Source: Nautiliales bacterium (GTDB lineage: Bacteria; Campylobacterota; Campylobacteria; Campylobacterales; JAADDX01). From it: a DNA stretch of 33,878 nt. The stretch spans positions 1 through 33,878 of the forward strand of contig JAUUDM010000037.1 in NCBI GenBank assembly GCA_030826765.1, read 5' to 3'. This document shows positions 24,231 through 32,397 of the stretch, one piece after another (positions within the stretch are counted from its first letter, which is position 1; every line of letters begins with the position of its first letter). The position numbers and the translations under genes are program-made. The notes under the pieces are model-generated. The model did not search any database, was not told the DNA's origin, and worked only from the letters and a program-made list of their open reading frames with translations.

Positions 24231-24520
24231 CTATTTAAATGTTGTTTTTCTTTTAGATAATTGAATAATAATTTACTATATCCAAACTCTCCTGAAAGTG
24301 ATTTTGCATATTGTTCTGTTTGCATTGATTTATAAATATTTTCCCCTGCACTTTTAGGATATAAAGAGTTATCTTCTTTCAAAGCATCCTTTAAAAAATG
24401 TTTTAAAAGCTCACTTTCAAAGTTGTCACAAGATGTTTTTAATTTTTGAAGATTTGATTTATTTATATCTATTTTATTGTATCTTCCAATTGTAATTACG
24501 CTACTATCTATACTACTCAT
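24227..24520 (-). CDS. flgJ: Flagellar rod-binding protein FlgJ (N-terminal type)
   Basis: A 97-residue single-domain FlgJ. Residues about 22-90 show the rod-binding pattern: CDNFESELLKHFLKDAL, then NIYKSMQTEQYAKSLS. The C-terminal peptidoglycan hydrolase domain of enterobacterial FlgJ is absent, as usual in Campylobacterota, so another enzyme must open the wall. It follows flgI by nine bases. Confidence 0.85.
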   Translation of the reverse strand: MSSIDSSVITIGRYNKIDINKSNLQKLKTSCDNFESELLKHFLKDALKEDNSLYPKSAGENIYKSMQTEQYAKSLSGEFGYSKLLFNYLKEKQHLNS

Positions 24521-24529
24521 ATTAACTCC

Positions 24530-25534
24530 TTAATTAATTTTTAAATCAGATTTCAAAGCACCACTGCTTTTAAGTGTTTCAAGAATTGCTATCACATCTT
24601 TTGGTTTAGCATGATATTTTTGAAAAATCCCAGCTAAATCATTCATAGTACTTCTTTTTGTAATTTTAATTATCATATCCCCTTGTGTAATTACAATAGG
24701 ATCAATCTTTATATTACTTCCAGCAACAATCGTTCCAGTTCTCTCATCAACTACTACAATATTTCTTTGTTTTGTATAATAATCAATACCTTGTACCTTT
24801 GCTAAAAATTCAGGCATACTCATATTTTTTGGTTTTCTAAGTTGTACACTTCTTGGATCAAGTGCAGTTGCAAGATTTGCTTCAAAAGTTTTATTTATTA
24901 AATTCTGAATAGTTACAGCTTCATTAAAATCACTATGTTTAAGACTTAAAATAGCTTTTTGTCTATTATAAATATCATAAACAACCTCTCTCTCAACAAT
25001 AGCTCCGCCATATAATTTACCGGCAGTAGTAAAATGAGCCTGAACTCCTCTATTTTGTCCCACATTAAATCCACCTATAGTTAAATGTCCTTGTGCCAAA
25101 GCATATATTTGCCCATTTACTGCTTTTAGTGGGGTTAAAAGCAAAGTACCACCTTCTAAACTTTTAGCATCACCAATAGATGAAACTGTTATATCTATTT
25201 TATCCCCTTGTCTTGCAAAAGGAGGCAAAGTTGCAGTTACCACAACAGCTGCAACATTTTTACTTTTGATATCTTTGGGATTAAGTTTAACATTCACATT
25301 TTTAAGTAAATTTGATAAAGTCTGATTAGTGAAAGCAGCACTGCTATCCCCTGTTCCTTTTAAACCAACTACAAGTCCATATCCCATAAGTTGGTTATCT
25401 CTAACTCCTATAATAGAAGAAATATCTCCTATTTTTTGAGCAAACAGATTAACACTTGCTACAAAATAAAATATAAATAAAAAGAACAAAACCATTTTTT
25501 TCTCAAATCCATCTAATTTTAAACGTTCATCCAT
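24530..25534 (-). CDS. flgI: Flagellar P-ring protein FlgI
   Basis: A 334-residue periplasmic P-ring protein. Conserved blocks are DNQLMGYGLVVGLKGTGDS, NVAAVVVTATLPPFARQGD and IDPIVITQGDMIIKI. ATG 25534 is chosen: AAGGA is 8 bases upstream, and the sigma-54 promoter predicts a start near 25552, which rules out the earlier frame opening at 25567. This leaves 13 charged residues before the hydrophobic signal core. A start at 25495 would give the cleaner signal MVLFFLFIFYFVASVNLFA, with a weaker ribosome binding site. First gene of the operon. Confidence 0.9.
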   Translation of the reverse strand: MDERLKLDGFEKKMVLFFLFIFYFVASVNLFAQKIGDISSIIGVRDNQLMGYGLVVGLKGTGDSSAAFTNQTLSNLLKNVNVKLNPKDIKSKNVAAVVVTATLPPFARQGDKIDITVSSIGDAKSLEGGTLLLTPLKAVNGQIYALAQGHLTIGGFNVGQNRGVQAHFTTAGKLYGGAIVEREVVYDIYNRQKAILSLKHSDFNEAVTIQNLINKTFEANLATALDPRSVQLRKPKNMSMPEFLAKVQGIDYYTKQRNIVVVDERTGTIVAGSNIKIDPIVITQGDMIIKITKRSTMNDLAGIFQKYHAKPKDVIAILETLKSSGALKSDLKIN

Positions 25535-25554
25535 AAAACTAATCCTTTTTTTGT

Positions 25555-25560
25555 TAAAAT
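25555..25560 (+). promoter_or_regulatory. Candidate -10 box for the CinA-like gene
   Basis: TAAAAT on the plus strand, preceded by TTG, with predicted start near 25567 and a leader of about 25 bases that includes AAAAAGGAG. This leader runs through the sigma-54 promoter of the divergent flgI operon, so the two promoters overlap. Confidence 0.35.
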
Positions 25561-25561
25561 A

Positions 25562-25579
25562 CAGCAAAACTTATTCCAA
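25562..25579 (-). promoter_or_regulatory. Sigma-54 (RpoN) promoter of the flagellar operon
   Basis: The minus strand reads TTGGAATAAGTTTTGCTG, with the invariant GG and GC separated by exactly 10 bases, which is the -24/-12 geometry and very close to the Campylobacter RpoN consensus. Predicted start is near 25552, 18 bases before the flgI ATG. It places the P-ring genes in the RpoN/FlgR middle class of flagellar genes. Confidence 0.75.
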
Positions 25580-25591
25580 AAAAGGAGAAAA

Positions 25592-26320
25592 ATGATTTTT
25601 GCCGTAATAATAGGGACTGAAATTTTAAATGGAAGAAGAGAAGACTCTCATTTTAAATTTTTAAGAGATAAATTAATTGATAGAGGTTATGAATTAAGTG
25701 GAAGTTTTATAATAAAAGATGATCCAAATCTTATGCAAAAAACATTTAAAATGATAAAAGATATTCCAGAAAGTGAAATGTTTTGTTTTGGTGGAATTGG
25801 AGCTACTCCTGATGACTATACAAGAAATTTGAGTGCAAAAGTATTCAGTAATAATCAAATGGATTTTAATAAAGAATTTATAAAATTAATTGATAATAAA
25901 TTTCAAAATGAAGATAATACAAAAAAATATAATTTAGCTTACTGGCCAACTAATGCCAATCCTATTAGAAACAACCCTATAAATGGATTTTTTGGATTTG
26001 AGATTGAAAAAAGATTTTTCTTTATGCCTGGATTTCCCCAAATGGCTCATCCAATGGTAGAAGAAATTTTAGACAAATATTTTCCACCTATTGCAAAAAA
26101 AGAAAGATATTCACTCATTGCTTATGCCAAAGAAAGTGAAATGCTTGATATTATGAATTCTCTTCCAAAAGAAATAGAATTTTCAACATTACCTAAACTT
26201 GATTATACATCTGAAATATCAATAGCAGGAAAAAATGCTAAAAAATGGATAGAATTTTTTAAAAATGAGTTAGAAAAAAAAGGAATAAAATATAAAGAAA
26301 TAAAAACAGAAGTTAAATAG
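25592..26320 (+). CDS. CinA/MoaB-type molybdopterin-binding domain protein
   Basis: A 242-residue protein. The N-terminal 90 residues match the MoCF/CinA-N fold: AVIIGTEILNGRREDSHF is the first motif and FCFGGIGATPDDYTRNLS is the GG-x-G-x-T-x-DD-x-T block. The canonical CinA C-terminal deamidase domain is absent. The rest keeps the pattern FFFMPGFPQMAHPMVEEIL, equivalent to the 'lPGvP.Em..m' segment of CinA. The family includes molybdenum cofactor biosynthesis and nucleotide-repair enzymes; the substrate here is unknown. The ATG has AAAAAGGAG. It diverges from flgI and its end overlaps sdhE by eight bases (convergent). Confidence 0.8.
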   Translation: MIFAVIIGTEILNGRREDSHFKFLRDKLIDRGYELSGSFIIKDDPNLMQKTFKMIKDIPESEMFCFGGIGATPDDYTRNLSAKVFSNNQMDFNKEFIKLIDNKFQNEDNTKKYNLAYWPTNANPIRNNPINGFFGFEIEKRFFFMPGFPQMAHPMVEEILDKYFPPIAKKERYSLIAYAKESEMLDIMNSLPKEIEFSTLPKLDYTSEISIAGKNAKKWIEFFKNELEKKGIKYKEIKTEVK

Positions 26321-27140
26321 ATAACTTCACTTCTGTTTTATTTAAATTAATTGCAGTCTCTTCTGGAGTCATACCACAAGCAACATTTATAAGCTGAGTT
26401 ACTTGTAAAATCGGCTCTTCTTTTCCATCCATTGCTTTATGACAAAGTGGGCAAGGAGTTGCTACAATATCTGCACCAGCTTCTTTTGCACCATCAAGCG
26501 GTTTAATGGCAAGTCTCTCTTTTTGTGCATTATCAGTATAAGTTGCATGATATCCACAACAAGTATTTTGATTTTGATATTCATCAATAACTTCAACTCC
26601 AAGAGGTTCAAGTATCTCTTTTAATAGAGTTGGATTATCAGGATCATCAACTGCTACTTCATTTGGAGCTAATACATGACATCCATAATAAGGTGCAACT
26701 TTTACTCCACTAATTTCTCTTTTAAGAGCTTTTTTATAATTATCCATTCCTATAAAATCTCTAAGTAAATTTAAAGTATGATAAATTTTAGCTTCACCTT
26801 TATACTCTAATCCTTCATCTGCTAATATTTTATTAACTTGTTCTTTTAAGTCAGGATTACTATCAAGTGCAAGTTTTGTTTTTGCAATAATCATATAGCA
26901 AGTATTACAAGGAGTATATAAATCAACTCCCTCTTTTTCTGCTAAGGCAATATTTCTTGCATTAAGTCCATAAACTACTAATTTATTACTTTCATCAATA
27001 ACACCACCACCACAACAAGCAGCTCTTTCTAATAAAATTCCATCGACACCCATATTTTCTAAAAATCTAATAGTTATTTCATAATTATGCTCATCGGCAC
27101 CTTGAAAACAACATCCTGGGTAAATTCCTATCTTTTTCAT
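26313..27140 (-). CDS. sdhE: Succinate dehydrogenase/fumarate reductase third subunit, CCG type (SdhE/MfrE-like)
   Basis: A 275-residue cysteine-rich protein with two CCG repeats. The first uses C10-C11, C42-C43 and C78-x2-C81; the second uses C154, C194-C195 and C230-x2-C233. This is the pattern of heterodisulfide reductase HdrB and of the SdhE/MfrE subunit, which carries iron-sulfur sites and replaces the haem anchor. There are no transmembrane helices, so quinone contact would be monotopic. It overlaps sdhB by four bases (ATGA), making a co-translated pair. The SdhE of the FAD assembly system is an unrelated protein. Confidence 0.85.
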   Translation of the reverse strand: MKKIGIYPGCCFQGADEHNYEITIRFLENMGVDGILLERAACCGGGVIDESNKLVVYGLNARNIALAEKEGVDLYTPCNTCYMIIAKTKLALDSNPDLKEQVNKILADEGLEYKGEAKIYHTLNLLRDFIGMDNYKKALKREISGVKVAPYYGCHVLAPNEVAVDDPDNPTLLKEILEPLGVEVIDEYQNQNTCCGYHATYTDNAQKERLAIKPLDGAKEAGADIVATPCPLCHKAMDGKEEPILQVTQLINVACGMTPEETAINLNKTEVKLSI

Positions 27141-28096
27141 TTAACTTCCTTTTGAACTTTTTTAATAAAGTTTTGTAAATCTTGAATTCCATCAAACGGT
27201 TGTGGTCCAAAGTTTTCTTCTTTCAGTCCTCTTTCTTTAAATTCTTTTTCCATATTTTCTTTAATTACTTCTCCATCTTCTTCAAGTGAAGCAACTGGTA
27301 AATTATATTTATCAATTTGACCTGTTTCATAAACAGTTTGGAACCAGAATTTTGCTCTTCTTGTAGCTGAATTATCTTTTCCAACATCTTTGGCTATTCT
27401 TCTAAGCCCTAAAATATCTTCTGCAGGCTTAATATCTTTTGGACAAGCTGCTAAACACATTTGACATTGAACACATTCATAAATTCCACTATTTTCAACT
27501 AAATTAATTCTTTCTTCTACATCCATTCCATCTCTTGAATCCATAATAAATCTAAATGCTTTTGTAAGTTGTAATGGTCCTAAATATTTAGCATCACCTT
27601 CAAGCGCATTACATTGACCATAACATGCCATACATAAAATACAATCAGTTTGTTTGTCATACATTGCAAACTCTTCTGGTGAAACTAAAGATTCACTTTT
27701 TAAATTATCTGGTACTTTTTTAGGATCTGGTTCAAGATAAGGTTTAACTTTTTTAAGTTTTTCAATAGCTGGATCAATATCAACTACTAAATCTTTAATT
27801 ACTGGTAAATGTTGAAGTGGCTCTATTTTAACTACACCATTTCTAATTTTGTCTTTTGCTTGGATTTTACAAGCAAGTCCACTTCTACCATTAATAAGCA
27901 TAGCACAACTTCCACAAATAGCACTTCTACAAAATGATCTAAAAGTTAGAGTTGAATCTATTTTATCTTTTATATACATTAGTAATTCAAGAACTGTTAA
28001 AGTATCTTCTACTTCAACTTCAAAATCTTGCCAATAACTTTCCTTTTTTTCAGGATTATATCTTTTTATTTTCGCAGTATATTTTATATTTTTCAT
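27137..28096 (-). CDS. sdhB: Succinate dehydrogenase/fumarate reductase iron-sulfur subunit
   Basis: A 319-residue electron-transfer subunit. A plant-ferredoxin-like domain holds the [2Fe-2S] cysteines C56, C61, C64 and C76. The C-terminal ferredoxin domain has C152-x2-C155-x2-C158-x3-C162 and C208-x2-C211-x2-C214-x3-CP. It is about 80 residues longer than E. coli SdhB, as in the MfrB/SdhB group of type E complexes. The ATG has AAAGGA upstream. The gene is separated from sdhA by a divergent tRNA gene and has its own symmetric -10. Confidence 0.92.
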   Translation of the reverse strand: MKNIKYTAKIKRYNPEKKESYWQDFEVEVEDTLTVLELLMYIKDKIDSTLTFRSFCRSAICGSCAMLINGRSGLACKIQAKDKIRNGVVKIEPLQHLPVIKDLVVDIDPAIEKLKKVKPYLEPDPKKVPDNLKSESLVSPEEFAMYDKQTDCILCMACYGQCNALEGDAKYLGPLQLTKAFRFIMDSRDGMDVEERINLVENSGIYECVQCQMCLAACPKDIKPAEDILGLRRIAKDVGKDNSATRRAKFWFQTVYETGQIDKYNLPVASLEEDGEVIKENMEKEFKERGLKEENFGPQPFDGIQDLQNFIKKVQKEVK

Positions 28097-28113
28097 TTAA
28101 AATCCTTTTTTGA

Positions 28114-28123
28114 TATAATTATA
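28114..28123. promoter_or_regulatory. Symmetric -10 box serving tRNA-Arg and sdhB
   Basis: TATAATTATA is a perfect palindrome in which a TATAAT can be read on each strand. On the plus strand it lies 11 bases before the first tRNA base, which is the normal spacing for a -10. On the minus strand it predicts a start near 28111, about 15 bases before the sdhB ATG. Confidence 0.55.
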
Positions 28124-28130
28124 TTTATAT

Positions 28131-28207
28131 CTCCTGGTAGCTCAGCAGGATAGAGCATCGGATTCCTAATCCGAAGGTCGAGGGTTCGAATCCCGCCCAG
28201 GAGACCA
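28131..28207 (+). tRNA. tRNA-Arg (anticodon CCT)
   Basis: A full cloverleaf: the acceptor stem CTCCTGG pairs with CCAGGAG, the D arm holds GCTCAGCAGGATAGAGC, and the anticodon stem TCGGA/TCCGA encloses TTCCTAA with anticodon CCT. The T arm has GAGGGTTCGAATCCCGC, and CCA is encoded at 28205-28207. It reads AGG arginine codons. It lies on the strand opposite to the sdh genes, between sdhA and sdhB. Confidence 0.95.
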
Positions 28208-28221
28208 TTTCTTTAATGGAT

Positions 28222-28260
28222 AATTTATAATTGAAAATTAATAATTATAAATTTTTTATT
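28222..28260 (+). terminator. AT-only hairpin after tRNA-Arg
   Basis: AATTTATAATT (28222-28232) and AATTATAAATT (28243-28253) form a perfect 11-base stem with a 10-base loop, followed by TTTTATT on the plus strand. It may end the tRNA transcript, although the stem has no G-C pair. It is also part of a low-complexity segment described under findings. Confidence 0.45.
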
Positions 28261-28286
28261 ATCAATTCTCCATTTTCCATTCTCAA

Positions 28287-29993
28287 TTAATACACTCTTT
28301 CAGCTGGTTCATACATACTAATATCAACTTTACCTTTTTCATAATTAAAACTTCCATCACTATTTTTAGTAACCATTGAATGATATAAAAAGTTTTCATC
28401 ATCTCTTGTTTCATAATCATCTCTATAAAAACTACCTCTACTCTCTTTTCTTTCAAGTGAAGTATAAGCTAAAACATCAGCTAGTTCTAAAAGATTGAAA
28501 AATTCAAGTGTTGATTGTAAGTCAAGATTAAATACTTTTGATTTATCTTCAACTCCAAGATTTTTATTTGCTCTTTCGATTAAATTTTTAAGTTTAGCAT
28601 AACCTTCTTTCATCTCTTTTTCGTTTTTAAATACACCAAAATGTCTAAACATAATCTCACCAAGCTCATCTCTTAAATCACCTAAAGTCTCTTTAGATTC
28701 TCTATTCATAAGCTCTTCTATCATTTTTTTATCTTTTTGAAGTATTTCTTCACCACCTTTAGCAAAATCAACACCTTCTGCATATCTAACCGCTTCAAGT
28801 CCTGCAACGTGTCCAAAAACAACAATATCAAGAAGTGAATTTCCTCCAAGTCTGTTTGAACCGTGAACACTTACACATTGAGATTCACCTGCTGCATATA
28901 ATCCTTCTATATTAGTTTCACATTTTAAGTTTGTATCAATTCCACCCATTGCATAGTGAGCTGTTGGTTTGATTGGAATAGGAGTTTCTATTGGGTCAAT
29001 TCCTTCAAAATCAATTGCAAGTTCTCTAATTTGAGGAAGTCTTTCTTTGATTTTTTTTGCACCTAAATGAGTTAAATCAAGATGAACAAATTCTCTTCCT
29101 TCTTCATCTTTAAATCCTCTACCTTCCCTAATTTCTTGCATAATACTTCTACTTACTAAGTCTCTTGGACCAAGTTCCATTTTTGAAGGAGCATATTTAC
29201 TCATAAATCTTTCACCTAAATTATTTTTAAGATGACCTCCTTCACCTCTTGCAGCTTCTGTTACTAAAATAGCAGATTTTCTAAGCCCTGTTGGGTGGAA
29301 TTGTAAAAATTCCATATCTTTCAAAGGTACCCCAGCTCTAAGTGCTGCTGCAGTTCCATCACCTGTACAACCTAAAGCGTTTGAAGTATACCCCCAATAC
29401 ATTCTACTATGTCCACCAGTTGCCAAAATCACTGATTTTGCTTTGATAAACTGAGTTTCACCAGTAGCAATATTAATTGCACTTACACCTTGAACTCTCT
29501 CACCATCATGAGCAATATTTAAAAAAAACCACTCATTTAAAAAATTAACTTCATTTTTTAAACATTGCTCATATAATGTATGAAGCATAACATGACCCAT
29601 TTTATCAGCACTATAACAAGTTCTATCTTTACTTGCCCCACCAAATGGTCTTTGAGCAATTTTTCCATTATTTATTCTTGAAAAAGGCACACCCATATGC
29701 TCCATTTCTCTAACAATTCTTGGAGCTTCATAACACATATATTTTACTGCTTTTTGGTCAGCTAAATAATCACTTCCTTTTATCGTATCAAATGTATGAG
29801 CACTTTCATTATCACTTGGATCAACATTTGCCAAAGCTGCATTTATACCACCTTGAGCTGCTCCTGTATGTGAACGAGTAGGATAAATTTTACTCATTAC
29901 AGCAACATTCAATCCTTTTGTCTCTTTAGCCGCGCTTAAAGCTGCATAAAGACCAGCACCACCTGCACCTATAATTAAAACATCAACTTTCAT
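28287..29993 (-). CDS. sdhA: Succinate dehydrogenase/fumarate reductase flavoprotein subunit
   Basis: A 568-residue flavoprotein that interconverts succinate and fumarate. The FAD motif is [12 protein letters not shown] (9-20), and [10 protein letters not shown] contains His42, the expected covalent FAD attachment site. [15 protein letters not shown] and [12 protein letters not shown] contribute to the active site and FAD-binding domains. There is no Tat signal, unlike the periplasmic MfrA of Campylobacter and Wolinella, so this enzyme faces the cytoplasm. The ATG has AAGGAGCG. The direction of use (fumarate reduction or succinate oxidation) cannot be read from the sequence; reductive TCA cycle use is plausible. 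Confidence 0.93.
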   Translation of the reverse strand: MKVDVLIIGAGGAGLYAALSAAKETKGLNVAVMSKIYPTRSHTGAAQGGINAALANVDPSDNESAHTFDTIKGSDYLADQKAVKYMCYEAPRIVREMEHMGVPFSRINNGKIAQRPFGGASKDRTCYSADKMGHVMLHTLYEQCLKNEVNFLNEWFFLNIAHDGERVQGVSAINIATGETQFIKAKSVILATGGHSRMYWGYTSNALGCTGDGTAAALRAGVPLKDMEFLQFHPTGLRKSAILVTEAARGEGGHLKNNLGERFMSKYAPSKMELGPRDLVSRSIMQEIREGRGFKDEEGREFVHLDLTHLGAKKIKERLPQIRELAIDFEGIDPIETPIPIKPTAHYAMGGIDTNLKCETNIEGLYAAGESQCVSVHGSNRLGGNSLLDIVVFGHVAGLEAVRYAEGVDFAKGGEEILQKDKKMIEELMNRESKETLGDLRDELGEIMFRHFGVFKNEKEMKEGYAKLKNLIERANKNLGVEDKSKVFNLDLQSTLEFFNLLELADVLAYTSLERKESRGSFYRDDYETRDDENFLYHSMVTKNSDGSFNYEKGKVDISMYEPAERVY

Positions 29994-30019
29994 AACGCTC
30001 CTTTATAAAGTATTATTTT

Positions 30020-30025
30020 ATTATA
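30020..30025 (-). promoter_or_regulatory. Candidate -10 box for sdhA
   Basis: TATAAT on the minus strand, with predicted start near 30013, about 20 bases before the sdhA ATG. Just upstream is GTTAG-N4-GTTAG, a short direct repeat with an internal AGTTAGAACT inverted element that could be an operator. Confidence 0.45.
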
Positions 30026-30046
30026 GCTAACAGTTCTAACTAAATA

Positions 30047-30065
30047 AAAGAGACTAATACTCTTT
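30047..30065 (-). terminator. Intrinsic terminator after znuB
   Basis: On the minus strand, AAAGAG and CTCTTT form a 6-base stem around TATTAGT and are followed by TATTTA. It is 34 bases past the znuB stop and just before the sdhA promoter. It is modest in strength. Confidence 0.5.
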
Positions 30066-30098
30066 AATTAATTATAGTTACAAAAAGAAACAAAAGAG

Positions 30099-30884
30099 TT
30101 ATTTTTTAAACAAAGAAAGAAAAAAGAAAGTAGTTGCTACTAAAATAATTGTAGCGGTTGCAGAAATATCAAAATAAAAACTAATAAATATTCCACTTAT
30201 CATAAAAATAGCTGATAAAATTCCAGATAGAATCATCATTCCTTTAAGGGATTTAGTAAATTTTTCAGCAATAAATGGAGGCATTGTAAACATTGCTATA
30301 ATCAAAATAAGCCCAATTGCACGAACACTCATAACAACTGTTAAAGAGATTAAAACTAAAAGTAAAGTATATAAAAAACCTACATTTAAACCTCTTACTT
30401 TTGCAAATTCTTTATCATAACTAATAAGTAAAATTTGATTATATAAAATAGAGATAAAAATAATCAAAAGAGTATCAACTCCAATCATCATATAAATATC
30501 TTCATTTGAAATAGTTAAAATTGAACCAAAAAGATAACTAATAAGTCCAGCATTATATCCAGGCGTTAATTCACTAAACAAAATACCCACACTCATACCA
30601 ACAGCCCAAACTGCACCGATTACAGCGTCACTTCTATGAGGAATTTTAAGGCTAATATATGATAAAATAAGTGCTAAAAACACTGCAAAAACTGAAGTCA
30701 TTAGTAAAATTGGCAAAGAAAAATAAATAGCAAGTCCAATTCCACCAAAACTTCCATGAGCAATACTTCCTGCAATAAAACTTGATTTGTTTATTACAAT
30801 TAAACTACCCATAATAGCAACTGCAATAGATATTAAAAAACTTGCATAAAAAGAGTTTGGAATTAAAGTTATTATATCAATCAT
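30099..30884 (-). CDS. znuB: Metal ABC transporter permease (ZnuB-like)
   Basis: A 261-residue ABC-3 family permease with about eight hydrophobic segments. Motifs include GSIAHGSFGGIGLAIY and GAVWAVGMSVGILF, both characteristic of ZnuB/MntB/TroC. It forms the channel for divalent metal import. Its start overlaps znuC by eight bases. Zinc is the likeliest ion, but manganese or iron cannot be excluded. Confidence 0.88.
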   Translation of the reverse strand: MIDIITLIPNSFYASFLISIAVAIMGSLIVINKSSFIAGSIAHGSFGGIGLAIYFSLPILLMTSVFAVFLALILSYISLKIPHRSDAVIGAVWAVGMSVGILFSELTPGYNAGLISYLFGSILTISNEDIYMMIGVDTLLIIFISILYNQILLISYDKEFAKVRGLNVGFLYTLLLVLISLTVVMSVRAIGLILIIAMFTMPPFIAEKFTKSLKGMMILSGILSAIFMISGIFISFYFDISATATIILVATTFFFLSLFKK

Positions 30885-31584
30885 TGCTTACCTTACATTT
30901 ATGAACTTCATTTATAAAATCAATTTCACAAAAATGTCCATCTTTTCTATGTAAATGTAAATCAGGTGCATCATGTAAAACTAATGTTTTACTTATCCAA
31001 GCCACTTTATTAACACCTTCAAGTAAAAAATTTAAATCGTGTGAAATCATTATTTTTGTTATATTTAAAGATTTTAAAATATCGTAAATCTCTTTTTGAC
31101 CTTGTGGGTCAATTGCGCTTGTTGGCTCATCTAAAATTAAAACATCAGGATTACTAACCATTGCACGAGCGATTAAAACTCTTTGTCTTTGTCCTCCGCT
31201 TAATTCAGAAATTTTTTTATCTTTATATTCATACATTTTTACAAGTTTTAATTTTTCATACACCTCTTTTTTATCTTCTTCATTATAAAAAAATTTATAT
31301 TTTTTTATTCTTCCTTGCAAAACAACATCTAAAACTGTTATAGGAATATCAAGTGAAAAATTTGTATATTGAGGAACATATCCAAGCTTTTGAGTATGTA
31401 GTTTGATTGAGCCTTTTGTAGGTTTAATAAAGCCCAAAATTAATTTAACAAATGTAGATTTACCACCACCATTTGGACCAATTACGGCCAAATAGTCGTT
31501 TTTTTTAATAGTTAAATTAATGTTTTTTAAAACTAATTCATCATTGTAAGAAAAACTCACATTTTTAATCTCTATTAGATTCAT
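30877..31584 (-). CDS. znuC: Metal ABC transporter ATPase (ZnuC-like)
   Basis: A 235-residue ABC ATPase. Walker A is GPNGGGKST (36-44), the signature LSGGQRQR is at about 128-135, Walker B with catalytic Glu is VLILDEPTSA (148-157), and the H-loop is MISHDL. The last 30 residues are unusual: DLHLHRKDGHFCEI and EVHKC give a His/Cys-rich tail that could sense metal. The start overlaps the end of znuA by 20 bases, and the ribosome binding site is weak. Confidence 0.9.
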   Translation of the reverse strand: MNLIEIKNVSFSYNDELVLKNINLTIKKNDYLAVIGPNGGGKSTFVKLILGFIKPTKGSIKLHTQKLGYVPQYTNFSLDIPITVLDVVLQGRIKKYKFFYNEEDKKEVYEKLKLVKMYEYKDKKISELSGGQRQRVLIARAMVSNPDVLILDEPTSAIDPQGQKEIYDILKSLNITKIMISHDLNFLLEGVNKVAWISKTLVLHDAPDLHLHRKDGHFCEIDFINEVHKCKVSND

Positions 31585-32356
31585 TTAAAACTTTACTCAC
31601 CTCTAATAAATTTTCTAGTATATTATATTTTAATGGTGAAAAACTAACTACTTTTCCATCAATTTTTTGTGCTATAAATTTAGCTGATTTTTGACTAAAC
31701 TCTGGAGAAGTTAAAACAATTTTAATATTTTTCTCTTTTGCCGTTTTTATAAGTCTCATTTGATATTGTAAACTCGGCTCTTTCCCCTCTTTTTCAAGAG
31801 CAATTTCATTTAGATTATACTCTTTTGCAAAATAGTATAAACTTGGATGAAAAATTATAAAAGTTCTATTTTTAAGAGGTTTTAATAATTTTGTTATTTT
31901 TTTATCTGTTTCATCAATTTCTTTTATAAAATTTTTATAGTTATTTTCATAAAATTCTCTGTTTTTAGCATCATACTCTATTAAAGCATTTTTAACATTT
32001 AAAGCTTGTTGTTTTATAAGTTGTGGTGCCAACCAAACATGTGGATTTTTATCTTTTTGTATTCCTTTGGTAACATCAATTATTTTTATTTTTGGATTAA
32101 TTGCAATAAATTTATTTATCCAAGCTTTTTCAAATGGCACACCAATTTTAAAATAAATAGCTGAATTTCTTAAACTCATAAGTTGTTTTGGAGTTGGATT
32201 ATAAGATGCAGGCTCATTTCCTGGTAATACCATTACATTTACATTAGCTTTATTACCAGCAATTTTATTAACTACAAATTTTTGTGGAATAATTGAAACT
32301 GTGACATTATAAGCAAATAGATTTATAGCAAATAATAAAAATATAAGTTTTTTCAT
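31565..32356 (-). CDS. znuA: Periplasmic metal-binding protein (ZnuA-like)
   Basis: A 263-residue cluster A-I solute-binding protein with a short signal peptide (cleaved near LFA-YN). Metal ligands visible are His106 (NPHVWLAP), His170 (IFHPSLYY) and probably Glu219 (SPEFS). The usual first histidine, in P-H-x-Y-x-P-T-P, is replaced: residues 49-56 read PASYNPTP, so Ala50 takes its place. The charged His-rich loop of many ZnuA proteins is missing. The ATG has AAGGA upstream. It heads znuABC and follows rpsU by 41 bases, so it may be read through from rpsU. Confidence 0.85.
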   Translation of the reverse strand: MKKLIFLLFAINLFAYNVTVSIIPQKFVVNKIAGNKANVNVMVLPGNEPASYNPTPKQLMSLRNSAIYFKIGVPFEKAWINKFIAINPKIKIIDVTKGIQKDKNPHVWLAPQLIKQQALNVKNALIEYDAKNREFYENNYKNFIKEIDETDKKITKLLKPLKNRTFIIFHPSLYYFAKEYNLNEIALEKEGKEPSLQYQMRLIKTAKEKNIKIVLTSPEFSQKSAKFIAQKIDGKVVSFSPLKYNILENLLEVSKVLNESNRD

Positions 32357-32379
32357 TGGAAGTCCTTATTTTTGTATTT

Positions 32380-32392
32380 TTCCCAAAGGGAA
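32380..32392 (-). other. Inverted repeat between rpsU and znuA
   Basis: TTCCC-AAA-GGGAA is perfectly symmetric. No T-run follows on either strand, so it is a poor terminator. It lies about 25 bases before the znuA ATG and could be a weak attenuator or an operator. Confidence 0.3.
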
Positions 32393-32397
32393 GAAAA

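Noticed and set aside
32380-32392. Terminator for rpsU
   Set aside because: The stem is symmetric but no T-run follows on the minus strand, so it is listed only as an inverted repeat.
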